In this document: positions 16,815 through 25,452 of the stretch, in pieces
Layout: each line of letters begins with the position of its first letter
Position numbering within the stretch: the stretch's first letter is position 1
Origin: Ignavibacteriaceae bacterium
GTDB taxonomy: Bacteria > Bacteroidota > Ignavibacteria > Ignavibacteriales > Ignavibacteriaceae
Direction: 5' to 3'
Assembly (NCBI GenBank): GCA_013359345.1
Contig: JABWCA010000008.1
Span: 1 to 47,721 of the forward strand
DNA: 47,721 nt
Program-made: the position numbers and the translations under genes
The notes under the pieces: model-generated
The model's input: the letters and a program-made list of their open reading frames with translations, nothing else
Database searches by the model: none
What the model was told of the DNA's origin: nothing

Positions 16815-16936
16815 GGCATAGTAAAAATAAATTACACCCGAAAGAAAACAATAAGTATGTTAATGCAATGTTAAATTGCCCTCATCTGCAGATAAAATAC
16901 ACAGACGGCCGAAAGTTCGTTTGAAAGGAAGACCGG

Positions 16937-18082
16937 TCAGGATCTTATGGCGATTATACTCACATCATCTTCAAATTTATCGCCGGTGAACCGGATCAGT
17001 TCATCCTTTATATAATCGGAAGGGTGAATGCCATCGGGCATGAAGTTAAGAAGCCTTTCAAGACCTTTTTCACCCAGCGGAATTCCTTCACTGTTACGTG
17101 ATTCAATCACGCCGTCGGTAATCAGGATAAATGCATCCCCGGGCATCGCGTTAAGAGTGTGCTCGCTGAAATTCCCCTCGGGGGCAAATCCGAGCAGAAG
17201 CCCGTTAGATACAATCTCGGTGGTCACTCCCGTTGCGCCGCTTCTGTAAAACAGGGGGAGATCACCCGCCCCTGAATACTTCAGGACTTTATTTTCGTGA
17301 TCAATCAGGATTATTGAAAGGGTTGCAAAAACCTCAGAGATCTTTGCATCGTTATAAATAGAAAGATTAATTCCTTCAAGCAGCTCTTTTGAAGAAAAAA
17401 CATTTGAGTTCTGCAGGTGCACCCTTATAGCGCTTCTTATGTACCCTGCATAGGCAACTGCAAAATACCATGCTCCCCATTTTTTACCCATCACATCACC
17501 AAGTATCAGGGCGGTGGTGTTTGCATTAAGCTGAAAATAATCAATAAAATCGCCGCCGGGCGCTCCGCCGAAATCACGGTGGAACTGTTTAATCTCAAAT
17601 CCCGGAATCACCGGGGTTGTTTCGGGCACAACTTTCACTTTAAGCTGATCAGCGGCCTGATGAAGCTCAGACATCGCTTTTTCCCGCTCTTTATCAAGCG
17701 AGGCAATAAGCGCATTAACTTTTGCCACAACCACGCGGGGACCAGCAGTTTTAATCACATAATCGGCAATGCCGAGATCATAACCCTCAAGAATATCATC
17801 TTCCGCTGATTTTGAAGTCAGAAATATGAAGGGTATCTTTTTAAGATCAGCATCTTCAAGCACCATCTTTCTGAACTCAAAGCCGCTGATAAAAGGCATC
17901 ATGATATCCGAAATGATTACATCGGGTCTGAACTCCTTTGCAGTCAGGAATCCGTCTTTGGCATTTGGCGCCGTAAGACAGTTGTATCCCTCCTTTGTCA
18001 GCGAGTACTGGAATAGCCTTGATAATGCGGGGTCATCATCAACAAGAAGTATTTTTGCTTTGTAAGTGCCGTTTTCTGCCAT
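16937..18082 (-). CDS. Response regulator with PP2C/SpoIIE serine phosphatase output
   Basis: A 381-residue cytoplasmic protein. Residues about 8-125 form a receiver domain with ILLVDDD (acidic pocket), phospho-acceptor Asp near residue 59 in VIISDIMMP, the LTS threonine/serine and Lys near 111. A coiled-coil linker (about 125-150) joins a PP2C/SpoIIE domain (about 165-381) with metal-binding motifs GGDFIDYF, GDVMGKKWGA, ITDGVIESRN and the terminal DDVSIIAIR. Such RsbU/SpoIIE-type phosphatases dephosphorylate the serine of STAS proteins. The gene directly upstream (9 nt) encodes exactly such a STAS protein, making it the likely substrate. Last gene of the four-gene signalling operon. Confidence 0.93.
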   Translation of the reverse strand: MAENGTYKAKILLVDDDPALSRLFQYSLTKEGYNCLTAPNAKDGFLTAKEFRPDVIISDIMMPFISGFEFRKMVLEDADLKKIPFIFLTSKSAEDDILEGYDLGIADYVIKTAGPRVVVAKVNALIASLDKEREKAMSELHQAADQLKVKVVPETTPVIPGFEIKQFHRDFGGAPGGDFIDYFQLNANTTALILGDVMGKKWGAWYFAVAYAGYIRSAIRVHLQNSNVFSSKELLEGINLSIYNDAKISEVFATLSIILIDHENKVLKYSGAGDLPLFYRSGATGVTTEIVSNGLLLGFAPEGNFSEHTLNAMPGDAFILITDGVIESRNSEGIPLGEKGLERLLNFMPDGIHPSDYIKDELIRFTGDKFEDDVSIIAIRS

Positions 18083-18091
18083 GTTATAATA

Positions 18092-18433
18092 TTATTTTGT
18101 AAAACTGTTTACTGCGAGCTGCTTATCACCGAATGCCTCAAAAATACGATACATTCTTGTAAGTTCAAACATTGACTGCACAGCCGGCTGAAATCCCACA
18201 AGTTTAAGATCGCCGCCAAGCACGGTCACTTTTTTAAGTGTGACAACCAGCGAACCAAGAAATGTTGAATCTATAAATTCACACTGTGAAAGATCAACAA
18301 CAAACTGAAAATGCTTCTGGTCAATATGACCCAGGAGCAGCTGTTTGAATTCATCAGATTCTGAAAGGGTTGCTCTGGTTAAATTAACGGTTACAACAAT
18401 AATACCGGAAATGTTTTCTGCAGTAAAATTCAT
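18092..18433 (-). CDS. STAS-domain anti-anti-sigma-like protein
   Basis: A 113-residue single STAS domain of the SpoIIAA/RsbV type. The phosphorylation loop CEFIDSTFLGSLV carries the conserved Asp-Ser pair near residues 55-56; the Ser is the residue phosphorylated by partner-switch kinases. I place the start at ATG 18433, six bases after GGAG; a TTG four codons upstream (18445) overlaps that ribosome-binding site. No RsbW/SpoIIAB-type HATPase kinase gene sits in the operon, so its kinase or target must be encoded elsewhere. It is flanked by the sigma-54 activator upstream and the PP2C phosphatase downstream. Confidence 0.92.
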   Translation of the reverse strand: MNFTAENISGIIVVTVNLTRATLSESDEFKQLLLGHIDQKHFQFVVDLSQCEFIDSTFLGSLVVTLKKVTVLGGDLKLVGFQPAVQSMFELTRMYRIFEAFGDKQLAVNSFTK

Positions 18434-18452
18434 AATATGCTCCAATTATCAG

Positions 18453-19844
18453 TTATTCGTTATTTTTCTGGCCTGAATCAGCAACAGCGATGTTATATTT
18501 CTCCATCAGCCTGTAAATTGTGGCTCTCCCGAGCTCAAGTCTTTTTGCCGCTTCAAGTATATTCCCCTCAGTAACCTTCAGGGCGTGTCTTATAGCTTCT
18601 TCCTTGATTTTCTCAAACGGAAGAATTCTGTTAAAAGTGACTTCTTCACTGCTCTCAACCCCTTCTGCAACAATGGTCTGGATGTGGAGAGGAAAATCTT
18701 CGACATCAATTTTCTTTCCCTCAGAGATGATCACACATCTTTCAATTGTGTTTTCCATCTCTCTGACATTACCCGGCCAGGGGTAATCATACATCATCTT
18801 GAGCGCTCTGTTTGTAAAACCCTGAAAATTCTTGCTGAGCTTTTTATTGAAGCTGTTCAGAAAATGCTCCGCCAGCACAAGAATATCACTTTTTCTCTCC
18901 CTGAGCGGGGGAATGTAGATAGGGAAAGAATTGAGCCTGTAAAACAGATCCTCCCTGAAAAGCTTTTCTTCAACCATCTTCTGGAGATCGCGGTTGGTAG
19001 CAGAAAGAATCCTCACATCGGTCCTGATCAGTTCGGTTCCGCCAACCCTTTCAAATTCTCTCTCCTGTATTACCCTGAGGAGTTTTGACTGGAGGGGTAT
19101 TTCAAGCTCGCCAACCTCATCAAGAAAAATGGTGCCTTTATTTGCAAGTTCAAATTTACCCAGTTTTCTCTGATGCGCACCGGTGAAAGATCCCTTCTCA
19201 TGCCCGAAAAGCTCACTTTCAAGCAGCTCACGGGGAATGGATGCACAGTTAACAACTATAAACGGGTTGTTTTTTCTGCTTCCGTTAAAATGTATGGCTT
19301 TGGCAATGAGTTCTTTACCGGTTCCGCTTTCTCCGTGGATCAGCACGGTAATATCATTATTAAGAACCTTGCTCACAAACTTGAAAACATCCTGCATCTT
19401 GCCGTCTGATGAGATTATGTTATCAAAGCTGTATTTGATTGATACACTCTCTTTTACAGACTCAAGTTCTCTTATAAGATCAAAGTTCTTGATGGCATTC
19501 CGCACTGCAGGCTCAAGCCTCTGAACCTCAATCGGTTTCGGGAAATAATCATACGCACCCAGTTTCATGGCTTCAAGCGCCACTTCAACTCTTCCCTGAG
19601 CCGAAAGCATGATCACCGGGAGATCTTTATTAAACTTTTTGGCTTCCTTCAGAACTTCAATACCGTCCATTCCCGGAAGCATTATATCGAGCAGAATCAG
19701 ATCGGGTTTAAGGTGAAGGTTTTTAACAACATCTTCGCCGTTATGAAATATTTCGCAACGGTAACCCCACTTTTCTTCCACCCAGTAAGTTAACAGCCTT
19801 GTTATTGGCAGCTGGTCATCAACAATGAATATTAATTTTTCCAA
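18453..19844 (-). CDS. NtrC-family sigma-54-dependent response regulator
   Basis: A 463-residue transcription activator with three domains. Receiver (1-120; acidic pocket VDDQ, phospho-Asp 53 in LLDIMLPGMDG, Lys 103). AAA+ domain (about 140-375): Walker A GESGTGKE at 171-178, the sigma-54 contact loop as GSFTGA at 218-223, Walker B IFLDEVGE near 240, arginine region FREDLFYRL. C-terminal Fis-type helix-turn-helix (about 413-450: GNILEAAKRLELGRATIYRL). The second loop residue is Ser instead of the more common Ala, a tolerated variant. It should activate sigma-54 promoters on phosphorylation, most likely by the histidine kinase encoded 9 nt upstream. No matching -24/-12 site was recognised in the window. 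Confidence 0.96.
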   Translation of the reverse strand: MEKLIFIVDDQLPITRLLTYWVEEKWGYRCEIFHNGEDVVKNLHLKPDLILLDIMLPGMDGIEVLKEAKKFNKDLPVIMLSAQGRVEVALEAMKLGAYDYFPKPIEVQRLEPAVRNAIKNFDLIRELESVKESVSIKYSFDNIISSDGKMQDVFKFVSKVLNNDITVLIHGESGTGKELIAKAIHFNGSRKNNPFIVVNCASIPRELLESELFGHEKGSFTGAHQRKLGKFELANKGTIFLDEVGELEIPLQSKLLRVIQEREFERVGGTELIRTDVRILSATNRDLQKMVEEKLFREDLFYRLNSFPIYIPPLRERKSDILVLAEHFLNSFNKKLSKNFQGFTNRALKMMYDYPWPGNVREMENTIERCVIISEGKKIDVEDFPLHIQTIVAEGVESSEEVTFNRILPFEKIKEEAIRHALKVTEGNILEAAKRLELGRATIYRLMEKYNIAVADSGQKNNE

Positions 19845-19853
19845 ACCGCACCT

Positions 19854-21434
19854 TTATCTTTGTGAAAGTGGCAACTGAACAATAACCGAAGTGCCCTGAT
19901 TTTCTTCACTTCTTATTGAAACGTATCCCTTGTGCAGATCTATTATCTGCTTTACAAGCGAAAGCCCGAGTCCGCTTCCCGGTATTGTGATATCCGGTCT
20001 GTTTACCCGGTAAAATTTCTGGAACACAAAGGCAAGATCCTTTTTGGGGATGCCTATTCCTGTATCTGAAATAATAATTTCAACCTCTTTATGAAGAATT
20101 CTTGTATAGACAGTAATTCTGCCGCCGTCATTTGTAAATTTCACTGAATTATTCAGAATGTTAGCCAGAACCTGACTAATCCTCTCTTTATCAGCATATA
20201 TTGATATCTTTTCAGGAGAGTATTCTGATAAAAATATCAGATTCTTTTTCTTACCCGCGGCTTTAACTTTCTGAAGCACTTCTTCAACCAGCTCGGGCAG
20301 ATCAAAACCGGTTTTGTTGAGTGCCATGTTACCCCCCTCAAGTCTTGAGATATCAAGCACGTCATTAATGAGGGCAGCAAGCCTTTTAGCTTCATTCAGT
20401 ATAATGCCGTTAAACTCATTTCTCATTTCCTGCGGCATCTCAGGATCAGAATCAATAGTCTCAGAAAATCCGATAATTGATGCAAGCGGCGTTCTGAGTT
20501 CGTGTGAAATATTGGAAACAAACTCGCTTTTCAGGCGGTTAAGCTCTTCAAGAACTGAGATTCTCTGCTTCACCCTCTCTTTTTCAATTGAGATAATCCT
20601 GTTTGCCTCAATAAGCTTGTTATTCAGGTCGTTAACTTTTTCACGGTCCCTTTTTCTGTTTGTAACATCTCTGCCAATGCCCACAACGCCGTCAAATTTA
20701 ACACCCGATTCATAAAGCGATTTTGCATTAACCTCAAAAATCATCTCCTTGCTGAACTTTGAAATGAAAGTTGCTTCAAAAGTTACAAGCTTTGAGGTCT
20801 TAAGCATCTCTGAAAATGATTTCTGCACAACTGCCTGCTCATCTTCCTTAACAAAATCAAGTATGTGCCTGCCGGTCAGTTCATTTGGCAGATATTCAAG
20901 CCCTATTGCACCATTGCTGTTAACAGTTACAAAATTTCCGGCAGAATCAAGCACAAATATCAGATCTTCGGCCGTTTCAAAAAGTATTCTGAGCCGCTCC
21001 TCAGATTTTTTCAGTTCCTGAAGCTTCTGCCTTTCGGTGGTAATATCCTGAACAATCACATCAATGCGCTCTATTTTCCCCTCTTTGATCACCGGGATTC
21101 CGGTATGGCGCAGATACAGATTCTCACCCTTGTGATTTTTGATTCTGTATTCAAATGATCCGGTTTTGCCTGCATTGATTGATTTTAAATAGGCTCTTAA
21201 CCCGGGAATAAACTCTCTGTCAAGCAGTCTGAACAACGCTTTGGGATTAGTCAGGATTTCGTTTTTTGAATATCCCGATATTTTTTCATAGCCGCCGCTG
21301 AGAAAATAAACCTGCCTGCCATCTGGCGATATCGAGAAAAAAGTTGTACCGATATTTGCGGCAGATTCAAAAAAAGTAACCGGCTGCTCCGTATTGTTTA
21401 CGGCACCTGCATTCTTTATTTTATTACCACTCAA
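19854..21434 (-). CDS. Soluble PAS-domain sensor histidine kinase
   Basis: A 526-residue cytoplasmic kinase without membrane helices. Two PAS/PAC modules (about 25-135, ending IDVIVQDITTERQKL, and about 150-262, ending VVGIGRDVTNRKR) are joined by a coiled coil to a HisKA domain with the phosphorylated His near residue 311 (FVSNISHELRTPLAS). The HATPase domain follows with ILNNSVKFTNDGG (N box), ISDTGIGIP (G1) and GSGLGLSLVKQI (G2). TTG at 21434 is chosen because GAGG lies seven bases upstream; TTG at 21440 has only one base of spacing. First gene of the operon; its obvious partner is the sigma-54 activator next to it. The sensed signal is unknown. Confidence 0.93.
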   Translation of the reverse strand: MSGNKIKNAGAVNNTEQPVTFFESAANIGTTFFSISPDGRQVYFLSGGYEKISGYSKNEILTNPKALFRLLDREFIPGLRAYLKSINAGKTGSFEYRIKNHKGENLYLRHTGIPVIKEGKIERIDVIVQDITTERQKLQELKKSEERLRILFETAEDLIFVLDSAGNFVTVNSNGAIGLEYLPNELTGRHILDFVKEDEQAVVQKSFSEMLKTSKLVTFEATFISKFSKEMIFEVNAKSLYESGVKFDGVVGIGRDVTNRKRDREKVNDLNNKLIEANRIISIEKERVKQRISVLEELNRLKSEFVSNISHELRTPLASIIGFSETIDSDPEMPQEMRNEFNGIILNEAKRLAALINDVLDISRLEGGNMALNKTGFDLPELVEEVLQKVKAAGKKKNLIFLSEYSPEKISIYADKERISQVLANILNNSVKFTNDGGRITVYTRILHKEVEIIISDTGIGIPKKDLAFVFQKFYRVNRPDITIPGSGLGLSLVKQIIDLHKGYVSIRSEENQGTSVIVQLPLSQR

Positions 21435-21742
21435 TATCAAGCCTCAGCAGAGTAATTATCCGGAACTTTCAAAAAGTAAATTAAGGGAAGTATGTTTTAA
21501 GGTTTTAAACCGGCTGTTTCATCATCCGGTGTGTATTCTTTTGATACATAAAACCTGACAGTTACGATATTAAATATATCAAGAAATTAAATTAAATCAG
21601 CATAGGACTGAATAAAAAAGATTAAATCACTTTGGGGAAGGCTGAAAAGGAACATTGCTCACATCTGCGTGAACCATGCAGCCGGAAACCGGGAGCTGCG
21701 CAAAAGAGAATATGCAGCCCCCTTCCGGTTAAAAAAGCCGGG
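21435..21742. other. Intergenic region with a long imperfect hairpin
   Basis: About 308 bp between the copper locus and the signalling operon, both on the minus strand. At 21682-21728 the arms CCGGAA...GGGAGCTGC and GCAGCCCCCTTCCGG can form a long bulged stem around a 14-base loop, just downstream of the YHS gene. There is no T-run on the minus strand, so it may be a transcript-end or processing structure and not a classical terminator. No promoter box was recognised for the kinase operon. Confidence 0.45.
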
Positions 21743-22225
21743 TTATTTTTTCCCGATGAATGTTTTGCCGTCTTCGCTGAGATTTTTGAGATATTTTTCA
21801 GGATCTTTCTGGAATTTTTTATCGCAGCCGGGGCAGCAGAATGCATAGACTTTGCCTTTGTATTCAACTGTGGGGCCTTCGGCGTCAATTTCATCTCCGG
21901 CAACAGGGCAAACTGAATTAAAAATCACTTTAGCCTGAGCTTCAGTGTTTTCTTTATCTGTGCAGCATGATTTGCCTTCACCGCAGCAGCCTTTATCAGA
22001 TTTATTTGTGCAGCATGATTTATCCTCGCAGCAGGGTTTCTTTTCCTCGCAGCATTTTTTGCCTTCGCCGCAGCAATTTTCTTTATCAGCGCAGCATGCG
22101 TTTTTCATGCCTTCATGGTTTTCTTTTTTGTTTTTATCCTCAGAGTGGTGCTGAGCATAAGATACCGTGCTTCCTGCAATGAAAAGGAATAAAAACACGG
22201 ACGCGATTTTGATTAAGTTAAGCAT
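21743..22225 (-). CDS. Cysteine-pair-rich exported YHS-domain protein
   Basis: A 160-residue protein: signal peptide to about residue 25 (ending SYAQ), a low-complexity metal-binding-like region (about 44-95) with seven adjacent Cys-Cys pairs separated by Lys/Glu/Gly-rich spacers (NACCADKENCC, KKPCCEDKSCC), then a YHS-like domain (about 103-150: CPVAGDEIDAEGPTV ... VYAFCCPGCDKKFQKDPEKY). YHS/TRASH cysteines bind copper and other soft metals. The ATG overlaps the CusA stop by 8 nt, with GGAGG six bases ahead, so translation is coupled to the pump. A periplasmic copper or silver sponge or chaperone feeding the pump is inferred. I know of no characterised protein with this exact architecture. 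Confidence 0.88.
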   Translation of the reverse strand: MLNLIKIASVFLFLFIAGSTVSYAQHHSEDKNKKENHEGMKNACCADKENCCGEGKKCCEEKKPCCEDKSCCTNKSDKGCCGEGKSCCTDKENTEAQAKVIFNSVCPVAGDEIDAEGPTVEYKGKVYAFCCPGCDKKFQKDPEKYLKNLSEDGKTFIGKK

Positions 22226-25200
22226 TTAATGCCTCCTTTGGGTTTTGTTGGTTTGTGAAGTTTTCAGATAATTTTTTTACTTCTTTTTGTTTCATAAGAT
22301 AATAGACTGCGGGCCAGACCAGCAGTTCAAGCAGAAGGCTTGAAAAAATTCCGCCGGCCATTGGCGCAGCAATTCTTTTCATTACATCGGAGCCGGTGCC
22401 CATTCCCACAAGAATCGGGAAAAGGCCGAGAAAAGTTGTCATAACCGTCATAATTTTGGGTCTGATCCTCTTTACGGCTCCCTCATAAATCACTTCTTTA
22501 AGGGCTTCAAGACTGATAAGCCTTCCCTGCTTTTTATACTTTTCATAGGCTATATCGAGATAAAGGAACATTATCACGCCGGTTTCGGCATCGACGCCGA
22601 GCAGGGCAATGATTCCCACCCATACAGCCACGCTCATGTTAAAACCCGCAAAATAGAGATACCAGATTGCCCCCACCACCGAAAACGGGAGAGCTGCAAG
22701 AATCACCGCAGATCTGGTCATTGATTTTGTGTTCATATAAAGCAGGAACATTATGATCAGGATCGTGAGCGGCAGAATAAGGATAAGCTTCTCATTTGCG
22801 CGCTGAATGTACTCATACTGCCCGCTCCAGACTATGGAATAGCCTGCAGGTAGTTTAAGCTCCTCTCTTATTTTATTCTGAGCCATTTTAAGGTATGTGC
22901 CGAGATCGGTTCCTTCAATGTCAACATAAACCCAGACGTTGGGTTTTGCGTTTTCGCTTTTGATCATATCCGGGCCCTTCTCAAAAAAGATATCAGCAAC
23001 CTCCGATACGGGTATATTGCCGCCTGAAGGGAGCGGTATAATAACTCTTTCAAGCTGTTCAACATCAGAACGGTAATCTCTCTGATATCTCACATTCACA
23101 GGGTATCTTTCAAGACCCTCAATTGTCTGGGTGATATTCATTCCGCCAAGAGCCGACATCATGACATCCTGAACATCCTCAACACTGAGGCCATATCTTG
23201 CGAGCTTGTCTCTCTTTATGGCATAGTTGATATAATTGCCGCCGAGGTTTCTTTCTGCAATCACAGATCTCGTGCCCGGTATCTTTCTTATTATTGCCTC
23301 TATTTCGGCGCCGGTCTTATCAAGCTGTGCGAGATCGGGACCCGCAATCTTAATGCCCACGGGTGTTTTTATACCGGTTGAGAGCATATCTATTCTTGTT
23401 TTAATCGGCATTGTCCAGGCGTTGGTCAGTCCCGGAATCTGAACCGCGTTGTTGAGCTCTTCAACAAGCTTATCGGGGGTCATGCCTGCCCGCCACTGAT
23501 CCATCGGCTTAAGCATGATGGTTGTCTCAATCATGGTGAGCGGGGCGGGGTCGGTGGCTGTTTCAGCCCTCCCGATCTTGCCGAAAACCGATTCGACTTC
23601 AGGGAATGATTTGATAATTTTATCGGTCTGCTGCAGGAGCTCGCCCGCCTTCGATGCAGAAATGCCCGGGAGTGTGGTCGGCATGTAAAGCAGATCTCCT
23701 TCATATAAGGGAGGCATGAATTCACTGCCAAGCTTCATGAAAGGGAGAATTGTGAGAACCGAAATAAACACTGCCCCCAGGATAACATACCATCTCTTTT
23801 CAACGACAAACCTTACAACGGGGCCGTAAACTTTCATGAGCACTTTTGTGATCGGGTGATCCTCTTCATGACGCAGTCTGCCTCTCACAAAATAATTGAT
23901 CAGCACCGGCACAATGGTCACCGCAAGAATAGCCGCGCCTGCCATTGCATAGGTTTTTGTGAATGCGAGGGGCTTAAACAGTTTGCCTTCCTGCATCTCA
24001 AGAGTGAAAACAGGCATGAATGACACAGTGATAACCAGCAGAGAGTAAAAAATTGAGGGTCCCACTTCCTTTGATGATTCAAGAATCACGGCAAGACGCG
24101 GTCTCTTTTCATTCTCAGGCTTCTCCTGCTCCTCCTGCAGTTTGGTATGCGCATTCTCAACCATCACAATTGATGCATCAACCATGGCTCCAATTGCAAT
24201 TGCAATGCCGCCCAGCGACATTATATTGGCGTTTATACCCTGCAGCTTCATTATAATAAATGAGATCAGCACGGCAGTGGGGAGTGTGAAAATTGCCACA
24301 AGCGAACTGCGCACATGGAGAAGAAATGCAATTATAACAAGAGCCACTATCAGGGTTTCTTCAAACAGCTTGTCTTTAAGGTTATCAATTGCACTCTGGA
24401 TCAGTTCCGCACGGTCATACGCCGGGAGAATCTGAACTCCCTCAGGGAGTGATTTTTTAAGCTCCTCAAGCCTGTTTTTCACCCGCTCAATCACTGCCGG
24501 TGCATTTTCACCGAATCGCATAACAATGATTCCGCCCACGGTTTCACCTTCACCGTTCCAGTCAGCTATACCTCTTCTTAACTCCGGGCCTTCTTCAATG
24601 TTCGCAATGTCTTTCAGATAAACAGGAGTGCCGGCTGATGACATGCCGCCACCCATTGATCCTTTGCCTGATGCCGGCATTATGGCAATCTGCTCAATAT
24701 CATTTTTTGACTGCAGATAGCCGGTTGCCCTGATCATATACTCTGTTTCGGCAAATTCAACCAGCCTGCCATCGGCGTCATTATTGTTCATCTTAAGCGC
24801 ACCGGCAACATCTTTAAGGGTGATGCCGTATGACGCAAGTTTCACGGGATCAACATTAACCTGATACTGTTTTACAGAGCCGCCCACCGAGGCAACCTCA
24901 GAAACTCCTTCAAGCGCAGAGAGTTCATAGCGCAGAAACCAGTCCTGAATTGATCTGAGTTCTTCAATTGAGTGACGGTCTGACTGCAGAACGTACTGAT
25001 AGACCCAGCCGAGTCCCGTGGCATCAGGTCCGAGCGTGGGGCTCACACCGGGCGGCAACTGACCTCTTATGGAGCTGAGATACTCAAGAACTCTGCTCCG
25101 CGCCCAGTATATATCCGTTCCCTCCTCAAAGATGATATAGATCATAGAGTAGCCGAATGAAGAGTATCCTCTCACATCTTTGGCGTAAGGAACCGAGAGC

Positions 25201-25442
25201 ATTTTGGTGGTCAGAGGGTATGTAACCTGATCTTCAACCACTTTGGGGCTTTGTCCCGGATAATCAGTATAAATGATCACCTGAACATCGCTCAGATCGG
25301 GAATTGCGTCAATGGATGTATTCTGAACAGCCCAGATACCCGCACCAATGAGCCCCAGGGTGAACAGGATCACAATGACCCTGTTGCTCAGGCACCATTC
25401 TATCACCGCATTTATAACTTTATTTTCTTTTACTGATTCCAT
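22218..25442 (-). CDS. cusA: CusA-type Cu(I)/Ag(I) efflux RND pump
   Basis: A 1074-residue inner-membrane proton-driven pump of the heavy-metal RND family. Twelve transmembrane segments in the usual RND layout; TM4 carries IAIAIGAMVDASIVMVEN with the proton-relay Asp at 422. The three methionines that bind Cu(I)/Ag(I) in E. coli CusA (M573, M623, M672) are matched by M587 (LLYMPTTLPGIS), M637 (LTMIETTI) and M686 (RIDMLSTGIKTP), with identical spacings of 50 and 49. That argues for monovalent copper or silver and not zinc or cobalt. A Gly/Met-rich insertion (about 259-271) in a porter loop is absent from E. coli CusA as I recall it. It lies 10 nt after the adaptor gene. Confidence 0.96.
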   Translation of the reverse strand: MESVKENKVINAVIEWCLSNRVIVILFTLGLIGAGIWAVQNTSIDAIPDLSDVQVIIYTDYPGQSPKVVEDQVTYPLTTKMLSVPYAKDVRGYSSFGYSMIYIIFEEGTDIYWARSRVLEYLSSIRGQLPPGVSPTLGPDATGLGWVYQYVLQSDRHSIEELRSIQDWFLRYELSALEGVSEVASVGGSVKQYQVNVDPVKLASYGITLKDVAGALKMNNNDADGRLVEFAETEYMIRATGYLQSKNDIEQIAIMPASGKGSMGGGMSSAGTPVYLKDIANIEEGPELRRGIADWNGEGETVGGIIVMRFGENAPAVIERVKNRLEELKKSLPEGVQILPAYDRAELIQSAIDNLKDKLFEETLIVALVIIAFLLHVRSSLVAIFTLPTAVLISFIIMKLQGINANIMSLGGIAIAIGAMVDASIVMVENAHTKLQEEQEKPENEKRPRLAVILESSKEVGPSIFYSLLVITVSFMPVFTLEMQEGKLFKPLAFTKTYAMAGAAILAVTIVPVLINYFVRGRLRHEEDHPITKVLMKVYGPVVRFVVEKRWYVILGAVFISVLTILPFMKLGSEFMPPLYEGDLLYMPTTLPGISASKAGELLQQTDKIIKSFPEVESVFGKIGRAETATDPAPLTMIETTIMLKPMDQWRAGMTPDKLVEELNNAVQIPGLTNAWTMPIKTRIDMLSTGIKTPVGIKIAGPDLAQLDKTGAEIEAIIRKIPGTRSVIAERNLGGNYINYAIKRDKLARYGLSVEDVQDVMMSALGGMNITQTIEGLERYPVNVRYQRDYRSDVEQLERVIIPLPSGGNIPVSEVADIFFEKGPDMIKSENAKPNVWVYVDIEGTDLGTYLKMAQNKIREELKLPAGYSIVWSGQYEYIQRANEKLILILPLTILIIMFLLYMNTKSMTRSAVILAALPFSVVGAIWYLYFAGFNMSVAVWVGIIALLGVDAETGVIMFLYLDIAYEKYKKQGRLISLEALKEVIYEGAVKRIRPKIMTVMTTFLGLFPILVGMGTGSDVMKRIAAPMAGGIFSSLLLELLVWPAVYYLMKQKEVKKLSENFTNQQNPKEALNA

Positions 25443-25452
25443 GATATCACCG

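Noticed and set aside
17417-17809. 130-residue plus-strand open frame
   Set aside because: Antisense to the well-supported PP2C domain; composition is typical of a shadow frame.
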